A DNA stretch of 18,886 bases. It comes from Bacteroidota bacterium. GTDB lineage: Bacteria; Bacteroidota; Bacteroidia; Cytophagales; Cyclobacteriaceae. Numbering within the stretch: position 1 is the stretch's first letter; each line of letters opens with the position of its first letter. The position numbers and the translations under genes were made by a program. The notes under the pieces are model-generated. The model worked only from the letters and a program-made list of their open reading frames with translations. It did no database searches and had not been told where the DNA came from. This document shows, piece by piece, positions 6,754 to 13,655 of this stretch. Location: positions 1 through 18,886 of the forward strand of contig QGUY01000046.1 in assembly GCA_003242315.1 (NCBI GenBank), written 5' to 3'.

Positions 6754-8334
6754 ATGTATACACGCTTTTTTTTGGGACTGCTTTTTTGCCTTACCATTGC
6801 TTTTGACACACTTTCCCAGGCTGCAAGACGTCGTCTTCCCTCAAGCGTTAACCACCCGGCCATCAACAATTTCGCCCCGTACATGAGCCTGGACGGGGAT
6901 GCGCTGGTGTTTATATCTGACAATGCCGACGACTACGTGCTTACGCCGTTCTTCAGTTACCGTACGCCACGTAGCGACTGGCGGCCACCGGCAGAACTTC
7001 CCAAGACCATTCACACACGCCTGAATTATCTCTGGGGATATACCCTGAGTCCGGACGGAAAGACGCTTTACTTTTCCACCATTAAATCGCCAGGGGTGGG
7101 TGGCTACGACCTTTGGATGAGCGAACGCAACGGGTCGTCGTGGTCGACCCCTCAGAACCTCGCTGCGCCAATCAACACCCGCGCCCATGAGGCGTGTGCC
7201 ACCTTTACGCCCGACCAAAAGACGGTCTATTTCATGCGCTGCGAAACGATGTCGCAAAAAGAAGCCTCTGGCTGTGTTATCATGATGGCGCAAAAGCAGG
7301 CCAACGGACGATGGGGAGAACCCGTGGCCCTGCCCCCTTCTATCAACACCGGCAATGCACAGGCGCCTCGTATCCTGGCAGATGGGGAAACGCTGATCTT
7401 CAGTTCAGACCGACCCGGGGGAAAGGGCGGTATGGATCTTTATATGACGCGGTTCCGAAACGGAACATGGACCGATCCCGTGCCGATGACCTTCGCGAAT
7501 ACGCCCGACGATGACCAGTTTGTCAGTGTCAACGCCACAGGTCGGTATCTTTTGCGCGACGCACCCGGCGAACGGCGCCGCGAGATGGCGGAGTTCCTTA
7601 TCCCGGACAACCTGCGTCCAAAAGGACTCATGCGCGTAGAAGGTACGATAGATGGTTCAAAGTCCGCTTTCGTTTCTGTGTATGACCTTGCCAATGGCAA
7701 ACGGGTCTTTAACGGAAGGCCTGATGGTCAGGGCTTCGTGAAAGTATACCTGATGGAAGGCTCGACGTATGAATTGTCGATTGATCCTGAGCAGGATCAA
7801 TTGAGATACTATTCCCAACGGTTTGATCTTACCGGCGACACCCTCGAACAGGTTGTTCGCATCACTCCTAAAATTGCGCCACCAGCAGCGGGTGAAGAGA
7901 TACCGCTCGATCTCATCGAATTCCATGGCAACACGGCCGAACTCACCCCCGCGTCATCTTCCGAGATAAAGCGACTGGCACGCTTGATACGCGGCAACCC
8001 AGACCGGGAGTTTGCAATTAAGGTTGTCATGAGCGGATACCAGGAAGACAGCATTCGTTCAAACCCTGAGCTTACAGAAGTGCGTTACGACTCCGTGAGG
8101 ACGACCATGCAGGTGATGGCGTCAGTGGAGATAAACCCTGATTCTGCAATTCAAATGCGAGACACGGTGATCGTGAAGCAATGGTTTCATAATGACCGGA
8201 CACCGCAGCAGGCAGAGGCTGTCGTAGCAAGTCTCGAGCGTCAGGGGATACCAAGGAGCCGACTCAAGATCGAAGCGATGGCTTTACCAGGAGATACGAG
8301 AAAAGTTCGCGTGTTTTTGGCGGTGAAGCGGTAG
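6754..8334 (+). CDS. Exported PD40 beta-propeller protein with degenerate OmpA-like C-terminus
   Basis: This 526-residue protein has a signal peptide (1-22) and several PD40/TolB-type propeller repeats (about 35-270: LSPDGKTLYFST, GGYDLWMS, ADGETLIFSSDRPGG, GGMDLYMTR). A small beta domain follows (about 292-372), then an OmpA-C-like region (about 383-526: LIEFHGNTAELTP and later AEAVVASLERQGIPRSRLKIEA). In canonical OmpA domains these two parts are separated by a peptidoglycan-binding TDxxG...N..LS..RA segment. Here that segment is replaced by an insertion of roughly 40-50 residues without the binding Asp and Arg. The family includes PorE-like envelope proteins of type IX secretion, but there is no lipobox, no TPR and probably no peptidoglycan anchoring. 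A small TTGGG/CCCAA hairpin (6731-6745) lies just before the ATG. Confidence 0.85.
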   Translation: MYTRFFLGLLFCLTIAFDTLSQAARRRLPSSVNHPAINNFAPYMSLDGDALVFISDNADDYVLTPFFSYRTPRSDWRPPAELPKTIHTRLNYLWGYTLSPDGKTLYFSTIKSPGVGGYDLWMSERNGSSWSTPQNLAAPINTRAHEACATFTPDQKTVYFMRCETMSQKEASGCVIMMAQKQANGRWGEPVALPPSINTGNAQAPRILADGETLIFSSDRPGGKGGMDLYMTRFRNGTWTDPVPMTFANTPDDDQFVSVNATGRYLLRDAPGERRREMAEFLIPDNLRPKGLMRVEGTIDGSKSAFVSVYDLANGKRVFNGRPDGQGFVKVYLMEGSTYELSIDPEQDQLRYYSQRFDLTGDTLEQVVRITPKIAPPAAGEEIPLDLIEFHGNTAELTPASSSEIKRLARLIRGNPDREFAIKVVMSGYQEDSIRSNPELTEVRYDSVRTTMQVMASVEINPDSAIQMRDTVIVKQWFHNDRTPQQAEAVVASLERQGIPRSRLKIEAMALPGDTRKVRVFLAVKR

Positions 8335-8339
8335 TACTT

Positions 8340-8897
8340 TCATCGCTGATAAGAAAAGGGCACAGCAACAAGCGTCTTGTCCCACATCAGCACCATTTCC
8401 ACATCATCGCCCACTGATTCGAAAGTGACGGTGAATTGCTCCACAACCCGGTCCTGAGTCATAGCCGGAACATCGACGGTGAGGACGTCACGGGCGGGAT
8501 CCCGGTTCGGTTCGCCTTTGGAGTTGATACCCCATTGGCCATACTCCGAATTGAAGATGATAGTCCAGGTGTCAGGACGAGGTATGGTCCAGAGACTGTA
8601 TTTTCCGCGCCTGAGAATCTTTCCCTCGAAGGTCAAATCCTTATCCGTTTCAAAAGTGGTTGCCTCGTTCGCGCCTGTACGCCACACTTGACCGTAGGGC
8701 ACGAGGCCTCCAAATATTTCCCTTCCCTTCTTGTAGGGGCGGTTGTAAAAAAGCGTAATGTTAAGGTCGCCGCGGCCATAGCTAACGTACTCCTCCGGGC
8801 TTAGGGATTTCTCGCGACGTAGGTTATACTTCATCACAGCAATAACGACGGGGATTAGGGCTATGCCTATGCCTGCAATTATGATGGCTCGTCTCAT
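8340..8897 (-). CDS. DUF2911 domain protein with N-terminal membrane anchor
   Basis: The 185-residue protein has one hydrophobic segment (about 4-22), then a DUF2911 domain recognisable by NITLFYNRPYKKGREIFGGL, VPYGQVWRTGANEAT, GKYSLWTIP and the tail VEMVLMWDKTLVAVPF. DUF2911 proteins are common in Bacteroidota and their biochemical role is not established. The anchor, with the domain C-terminal to it, suggests a periplasm-facing membrane-bound protein; a cleaved signal peptide is the alternative. It converges on the PD40/OmpA gene with five bases between stop codons. A weak promoter candidate upstream is TATGTTAG, with TTTG about 22 bases before it. Confidence 0.93.
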   Translation of the reverse strand: MRRAIIIAGIGIALIPVVIAVMKYNLRREKSLSPEEYVSYGRGDLNITLFYNRPYKKGREIFGGLVPYGQVWRTGANEATTFETDKDLTFEGKILRRGKYSLWTIPRPDTWTIIFNSEYGQWGINSKGEPNRDPARDVLTVDVPAMTQDRVVEQFTVTFESVGDDVEMVLMWDKTLVAVPFSYQR

Positions 8898-8987
8898 GTA
8901 GATTATAACGTATTTGGAGGGTCGTTACGAAGTTCTAACATAAAAGGTTTTTAGCGAATCTGTCCAAAAAAATCCGGGTGAAATCCA

Positions 8988-8995
8988 TAAGTTTG
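8988..8995 (+). promoter_or_regulatory. Perfect -7 element before the small membrane peptide and LOG gene
   Basis: TAAGTTTG matches the Bacteroidota -7 consensus TAnnTTTG exactly and lies 18 bases before the ATG at 9014, leaving a leader of roughly ten bases. No convincing TTTG stands 19-21 bases upstream, so the call rests on the -7 box and its position. Confidence 0.35.
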
Positions 8996-9013
8996 CAGCA
9001 AATACCGAATACT

Positions 9014-9127
9014 ATGGATTGGATGCCCTTCTACATTGTGATCTTGTTGTTCATTTTGGCTATCGTGGCACCCTGGATTGTCCCCAACAGCAAGATCAGC
9101 AACAACAAGCATGACAATAAGTACTAA
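9014..9127 (+). CDS. 37-residue single-span membrane peptide
   Basis: ATG at 9014 to TAA at 9125-9127 encodes MDWMPFYIVI followed by LLFILAIVAPWIVP and the polar tail NSKISNNKHDNKY. One hydrophobic segment spans about residues 5-24. The basic tail favours an N-out, C-in orientation. It ends 15 bases before the LOG-family gene on the same strand and sits behind a perfect -7 box, so the two are probably co-transcribed. Clean architecture and position support a real gene, though it is too short for homology-free certainty. Function unknown; small single-span peptides often modulate membrane complexes, but nothing here shows that. Confidence 0.6.
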   Translation: MDWMPFYIVILLFILAIVAPWIVPNSKISNNKHDNKY

Positions 9128-9142
9128 CCCCACCGGGCATTA

Positions 9143-9676
9143 ATGAACGCCTGCGTCTTCTGCGGTTCCAGCCTGGGAGACAATCCTGTTTTTCAAGACG
9201 CAGCCGAGTCGCTCGGTGCAAGCCTTGCCCGCGCCGGCATTACGCTGGTGTATGGTGGCGGTAACGTTGGCCTCATGGGCGTTCTTGCCAATGCCGTAAT
9301 GCGGGACGGCGGTGAGGTCATTGGCATTATTCCCGAATTTCTGTTGAATCGAGAGCTGGGTCATCGGGGAATTACCAAACTCGAGGTCGTCCGCTCTATG
9401 CACGAAAGGAAGCGCCGGATGGCCGAGTTGGCGGACGTTTTCATTGCGTTGCCTGGCGGTTGGGGGACTTTGGAGGAGTTAGCGGAAATTCTTACGTGGA
9501 ATCAGTTGGGCTTGATTACCCGGCCCGTATACCTGCTAAACTGCGACGGCTTCTACGATCCCCTTGTTGACCAGATGTCCAGAATGGTATCGCACGGTTT
9601 CCTGTCGCGCGAAAGCTTCAGCCTCATCAGCATAGTGGATGACCCTTCGGACCTGATTCGGAAGCTGCGGTCATAA
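9143..9676 (+). CDS. LOG-family nucleoside 5'-monophosphate phosphoribohydrolase (TIGR00730)
   Basis: This 177-residue Rossmann-fold protein has the LOG signature: VYGGGNVGLMG (37-46), MHERKRRM (86-93) and PGGWGTLEE (104-112), the last carrying the catalytic Glu. Family members hydrolyse N6-modified adenosine 5'-monophosphates to free base and ribose 5-phosphate, releasing cytokinin-type bases in plants and some bacteria. In most bacteria the physiological substrate is uncertain and may be ordinary AMP or damaged nucleotides. Length is typical of the short type I group. It probably forms a two-gene unit with the 37-residue membrane peptide just upstream. Confidence 0.94.
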   Translation: MNACVFCGSSLGDNPVFQDAAESLGASLARAGITLVYGGGNVGLMGVLANAVMRDGGEVIGIIPEFLLNRELGHRGITKLEVVRSMHERKRRMAELADVFIALPGGWGTLEELAEILTWNQLGLITRPVYLLNCDGFYDPLVDQMSRMVSHGFLSRESFSLISIVDDPSDLIRKLRS

Positions 9677-9712
9677 GCGGCGCGATCAGTTTACTGATAA
9701 ATCTCTAAATTG

Positions 9713-10966
9713 ATGGGGCGACGCCATATGTTAAAAAGGTTTACCATTTTCTGTGCAGGACTCTTTCTCCTCTGCCACCTATCCTACGCGCAAAGACCGT
9801 TGGGTTTTGTGCTGGAGGAGGGCAGAAAAAGAGTCCAGATTCCTTTTGAACTCAGGAATAATCTGATCATCGTCCCCGTCGTCCTCAACGGAATGCTTCC
9901 GCTAAAATTTGTGGTCGACACCGGTGTCCAGACTGGAATCCTAACGCAGAAGGCGTTTAGCGACATCCTCAACCTTCCCTATTCGAAGCGGTACATTATT
10001 GCCGGACCTGGCGGGCAGGGATATGTAGAGGCATACATCACCAACAATGTATCACTGGATCTGCCCGGTATCCATGGAACCGGACATGCGTTGCTTGTGC
10101 TGAACGAAGATTACCTTGAACTGCGAAATTACCTCGGAACAGACGTTCACGGTATCCTGGGATATGAACTGTTCAGTCGGTTTATTGTCGAGATCAACTA
10201 TGAAAAGAAGCTCCTCATAGTAACAACTCCTTCGGCATTTAAGGCAAAGCGGAAGTACAGAAGGGTCGAAATCTCAGTGGAGGATACCAAACCCTACATC
10301 ACTACCGAGGTGGTGCTGTCAAACGGAGAGGTGATTCAGGCCAAGCTGATGATGGATTCCGGCGCAAGCCATGGCCTCCTGCTGGAACCGCAGTCCGACC
10401 CGAGGATCACCGTGCCCGTGAAGACGGTCAGCAGCCAGATCGGTCGTGGAATCGGAGGCGCTATTATGGGCAAGGTAGGACGCGTTCGGTCGGTCAAGAT
10501 AGGAGATTACCTGTTGGATGAACCGGTTGCTAATTTCCCCGATCCCAACAGTTATATGGACAGCCTGAAGATCGGGAAAACGGCTCGTCACGGGACGATC
10601 GGCGGAGAGATTCTCAGCCGTTTCAACGTCGTCTTCAACTTCTCACGGGAGGAGATTTTTGTAAAGAAGAACTCAGCTTTCAAGAAGAAGTTTTACTATA
10701 ACCTCAGCGGACTCATCGTAAAGGCCATCGGTTCCAGTCTGAACACATTTGAGATTACAGAAGTGCGCGATCAATCTACCGCCGACAAAGCGGACATCAG
10801 AGAAGGTGACCTCATCCTTTCGATCAATGGGATTTCTTCAAATACCCTGGACCTCAACCAGGTGTTGGGACTGTTGAGCACGAAGCCCGGCAAAAAGATC
10901 AACCTCCAGATCAACCGCGAAGGTCAGATCCTGCGAAAAACATTCAGGCTGGAAGATGCTATTTGA
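9713..10966 (+). CDS. Exported two-lobed retropepsin-like aspartyl protease with PDZ domain
   Basis: The protein has about 417 residues. A signal peptide (cleavage after LSYA, giving a Gln start) leads into two retropepsin-like lobes. Lobe one has VVDTGVQTGIL (catalytic Asp about residue 69), lobe two MMDSGASHGLLL (Asp about 215). A C-terminal PDZ domain follows (about 330-417: NTFEITEVRDQSTADKADIREGDLILSING). Retropepsins usually dimerise to bring two Asp together; here both D(T/S)G motifs lie in one chain, as in pepsin-type pseudodimers. It probably acts in the periplasm or at the envelope; substrate unknown. TTG at 9710, ATG at 9713 and ATG at 9728 are all in frame, and 9728 gives the tightest signal peptide. 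The TGA stop directly abuts that of the convergent gene. Confidence 0.92.
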   Translation: MGRRHMLKRFTIFCAGLFLLCHLSYAQRPLGFVLEEGRKRVQIPFELRNNLIIVPVVLNGMLPLKFVVDTGVQTGILTQKAFSDILNLPYSKRYIIAGPGGQGYVEAYITNNVSLDLPGIHGTGHALLVLNEDYLELRNYLGTDVHGILGYELFSRFIVEINYEKKLLIVTTPSAFKAKRKYRRVEISVEDTKPYITTEVVLSNGEVIQAKLMMDSGASHGLLLEPQSDPRITVPVKTVSSQIGRGIGGAIMGKVGRVRSVKIGDYLLDEPVANFPDPNSYMDSLKIGKTARHGTIGGEILSRFNVVFNFSREEIFVKKNSAFKKKFYYNLSGLIVKAIGSSLNTFEITEVRDQSTADKADIREGDLILSINGISSNTLDLNQVLGLLSTKPGKKINLQINREGQILRKTFRLEDAI

Positions 10967-11437
10967 TCAGGCACCGGCAAGTTGCCGCTTCCGCATGTTG
11001 TATGCCTTGTAAAGGAACAACTGGGTACGCCGCGACTTGATGGCATTCTTGACCGTGTTGAGGATCGATTCCGTAGAGATGTTTTGCTTCAACACGTAAT
11101 CCAGAACGCTCGATGAACCGTGGCTCTCTTCATAGTTCGAATTCTTGAGCACGGTGACCGGTATGTCCTTCGTCTTCTTGTTTGCTGCAAGAGCCTGCAG
11201 CGCCTCCGTTAATTCAGCACGACCGATGTTATCATCGATGAGAATATAGTTCGGCCTGAACGTCGTAAGCCTTTCGAGAAGACTCTTGACATCGAAGGCG
11301 ATCTCGGTAACAATCTTGTTACCTGGAATCATTTGCACCTTGTTCAGGATCGAGCTGAGCTCGATCGGGTTGTTGCCCACGAGCAAAAGGTTGAGCGGTT
11401 CAACCGACTGTACGGGAACTTGGGTTGCGGTTTCCAT
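10967..11437 (-). CDS. Stand-alone degenerate receiver (pseudo-receiver) domain protein
   Basis: This protein of 156 residues has the beta-alpha order of a CheY-like receiver (about 14-135) and no output domain. The acidic pair normally after strand 1 is Gly21-Asn22 (LLLVGNNP). An acidic pair at the phosphoacceptor site remains (D68-D69 in YILIDDN). The usual Thr/Ser after strand 4 is Lys98 (VTVLKNSN), while the conserved Lys is kept (K117 in YVLKQN). Lacking the Mg2+-binding acids, it is unlikely to be phosphorylated normally and may work by protein-protein contact. A basic tail (RKRQ) follows the domain. The frame extends to a TTG at 11458, but the ATG at 11437 is preferred. No kinase gene is nearby. 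Confidence 0.85.
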   Translation of the reverse strand: METATQVPVQSVEPLNLLLVGNNPIELSSILNKVQMIPGNKIVTEIAFDVKSLLERLTTFRPNYILIDDNIGRAELTEALQALAANKKTKDIPVTVLKNSNYEESHGSSSVLDYVLKQNISTESILNTVKNAIKSRRTQLFLYKAYNMRKRQLAGA

Positions 11438-11604
11438 AAGCCAACTAATTAAAGCCAATCAAAGGCCGGTCCATGTAAGAACAGCGTAATAAATAAACGC
11501 AAATTTTATCAAATTGTTTCCGGTCAGATTAAACGGCTGACATAGTTTTTCTGCCGTTCATCGAACCGGGCGACAACCTAATGCAATTATAGGGCCACAG
11601 GACG

Positions 11605-12714
11605 ATGAAAAACGTCGCAATCATTGGTGGAGGCCTCGCAGGCCTTACAGCAGCGATCCAAATGGCGCGTTGTGCAATTCCGTGTGTGGTGATTGAAAAA
11701 AATCAATACCCGCAACACAAAGTTTGCGGAGAATATGTCTCAAATGAGGCCGTGCCTTTTCTCAAATCGGTCAATTTACTCCCCGGACATTTTGACCGTT
11801 TTCCCAAAATTGAAAAGTTTCTCCTTTCGGCATTCGGTGGAAAATCCGTCCAGATAAGACTTGACCTGGGCGGATTCGGGATCAGCCGGCTTTTTTTCGA
11901 TAACCACTTATATGAAATCGCGCGCTCGGTGGGCGTTGAATTCCTTCTAAACACTGTGGTTCATGATGCAGTGTTCACAAACGATCGGTTTGCATTGCAT
12001 TGTGGAAACAAGATCGTTGAAGCGGATGTGACGATCGGCGCATTTGGCAAACGTTCCCGCATGGACGCGAGTCTGAATCGACCGTTTATGCGTAAGCCTT
12101 CACCCTGGGTCGCAGTTAAGTATCATGTTGAAACAGAATTTCCGGATGACACCATTGCGCTTCACAATTTTCAGGGAGGCTATTGTGGTGTTGTCCGCGT
12201 TGAGGACGGCTTAACTAATCTATGTTATCTTGTGAAACGCAGCAGGCTCAAGGCTTCAGGGGGTGTGGAGGCCCTGGAAGCTGATATGAGTCGCGAAAAT
12301 CCCTGGCTGGCAACGTTGTTTTCGAACAGCAAGCGACGGTTTGAACGTCCTCTTGTTATCAATGAAGTTTCTTTTGAAACGAAAGCGCCCCTTGAGCACC
12401 ATATTCTAATGGCAGGAGACGCTGCGGGCATGATAGCGCCGCTCTGCGGCAATGGGATGGCCATGGCCATACACAGTGGTAAACTGGTTGCCGAAGCGGT
12501 GATTCCGTTTTGCAAAGGAAAGTCGACGCGTGCGGTGATGGAATCTTCTTACGCGTCGAGCTGGCAAAGAGAATTTGCGGCCCGACTACAAATGGGGAGA
12601 TACCTGCAGAAGCTGTTCGGAGGAAGCACTGTTTCTCGCCTCGCCGTGACAATGTCCAGGATTGGTCCAATAGCCCATTGGTTAGTAAGGCATTCTCATG
12701 GGAGGCCTTTCTAG
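11605..12714 (+). CDS. FAD-dependent oxidoreductase, geranylgeranyl-reductase type, of the type III PKS cluster
   Basis: This 369-residue flavoprotein has an N-terminal dinucleotide fold IIGGGLAGLTAA (6-17) with Glu31 ending strand 2, VCGEYVSNEA (40-49) typical of the geranylgeranyl reductase/aromatic hydroxylase superfamily, GAFGKRS (145-151) and the FAD-contacting MAGDAAGM (269-276). It is soluble, with no signal peptide. Members hydroxylate aromatic rings or reduce isoprenoid double bonds. Next to a type III PKS and a methyltransferase, the closest described arrangement is srsABC of Streptomyces, where the flavoprotein SrsC hydroxylates a methylated alkylresorcinol towards a quinone. With a UbiA homologue next door, prenyl-chain reduction is an equal alternative. 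Its TAG stop shares CTAG (12711-12714) with the stop of the convergent UbiA gene. Confidence 0.93.
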   Translation: MKNVAIIGGGLAGLTAAIQMARCAIPCVVIEKNQYPQHKVCGEYVSNEAVPFLKSVNLLPGHFDRFPKIEKFLLSAFGGKSVQIRLDLGGFGISRLFFDNHLYEIARSVGVEFLLNTVVHDAVFTNDRFALHCGNKIVEADVTIGAFGKRSRMDASLNRPFMRKPSPWVAVKYHVETEFPDDTIALHNFQGGYCGVVRVEDGLTNLCYLVKRSRLKASGGVEALEADMSRENPWLATLFSNSKRRFERPLVINEVSFETKAPLEHHILMAGDAAGMIAPLCGNGMAMAIHSGKLVAEAVIPFCKGKSTRAVMESSYASSWQREFAARLQMGRYLQKLFGGSTVSRLAVTMSRIGPIAHWLVRHSHGRPF

Positions 12715-13607
12715 TTCGCCAGGGTATCCAGAATATTCTGGTTATCGAAAAAGAAGAATAAAAAGAAGACGTTCATGCAAGTCGCCGAGACGAAATTAAG
12801 ACGCATCGTATGATCGTAATCGGCTGCAATTTCACTTTGTCGAACCTGCATATACCACAGTACGAAATATACAGCCATCGGAAACATCGCTATGGTGAAG
12901 ATAACGCTGTACTGCGCACTGAAATAGAATCCAAAAAACGATGCGAACCCTACGAATACTAGCAGGAAGATTGTACCCGCCAGATGGAAGGTGGCAATAA
13001 TGCCGACGAGGCGACTGATGGTCATGTCGCCACGCCGACCATCTTCACCATGCTGATAGATTTGCGTCATGGGAAAACTTCCCAGCAACATCCATGATGT
13101 CAGCAAGCCCGCATATGTTGTCATTCGGGTCAACGCTTCACCCAGCGAGTAGTTATTGATGCCGACGTAGCACATTATGAACGTGAAGAATCCCTGAAAG
13201 AAGCCTGCCGCGAGCCATCCGATGATTGGGTATTTCTTCAAACGTATGGAAGGGTGACTGTAGGCTTTGGACACCAGTCCGTATATCAACAGCATTATGG
13301 CAAACAGGACATTAACAAACACAACGCCCAGTATTATTGCTATTGCATCGAGTGCCAAAGCAACGCGGTACAATTCCGGAGTCACCTGTGGTGGATTACG
13401 AAGACCTCCAATACTTTCTTCATCACGATCGAAATAACTGTTATACCCATTGCTTGCCGGGTAGAGGAAAAAGTGAACGATCACGAATACCCAAACCGTA
13501 CGTGCGATGCCAGCGTTGGGCGAAAGCGCAAGGCTAAAAAGGAAGACGGGTAGGAGGAAAAATGAGAATGGGACACGCAGATGAAGCCACGTTGACCAGG
13601 AGAACAT
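12711..13607 (-). CDS. UbiA-family membrane protein, putative aromatic prenyltransferase
   Basis: This very hydrophobic protein of 298 residues has about eight or nine membrane segments. Motif one is NSYFDRDEES (56-65), where canonical enzymes have NDxxDxxxD; the first Asp is Ser57 and the last position Glu64. YSHPSIRLKKYP (116-127) matches the family loop. Motif two is GEDGRRGDMT (187-196), with Asp189 and Asp194. UbiA enzymes join an isoprenyl diphosphate to an aromatic or other acceptor in the membrane, using the two acidic motifs to hold Mg2+. The shape is kept but the first motif is altered. It sits head-to-head with the type III PKS, 48 bases between ATGs, suggesting shared control. The frame runs up to a TTG at 13637; the ATG at 13607, preceded by AAAAGG, is better. 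Confidence 0.9.
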   Translation of the reverse strand: MFSWSTWLHLRVPFSFFLLPVFLFSLALSPNAGIARTVWVFVIVHFFLYPASNGYNSYFDRDEESIGGLRNPPQVTPELYRVALALDAIAIILGVVFVNVLFAIMLLIYGLVSKAYSHPSIRLKKYPIIGWLAAGFFQGFFTFIMCYVGINNYSLGEALTRMTTYAGLLTSWMLLGSFPMTQIYQHGEDGRRGDMTISRLVGIIATFHLAGTIFLLVFVGFASFFGFYFSAQYSVIFTIAMFPMAVYFVLWYMQVRQSEIAADYDHTMRLNFVSATCMNVFFLFFFFDNQNILDTLAN

Positions 13608-13655
13608 AATGCGCCTTTTGCAACAAGGTAAGCACAAATTGGATTATAATTGAGA

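Noticed and set aside
6171..6806. 211-codon plus-strand frame opposite the HisA-like gene
   Set aside because: It is antisense to a conserved barrel and ends inside the start of the PD40 gene; the residues show no family pattern.
8340..8897. TauE/SafE, DUF2911 and neighbouring genes as one functional system
   Set aside because: They are on different strands, separated, and of unrelated common families; no operon structure links them.
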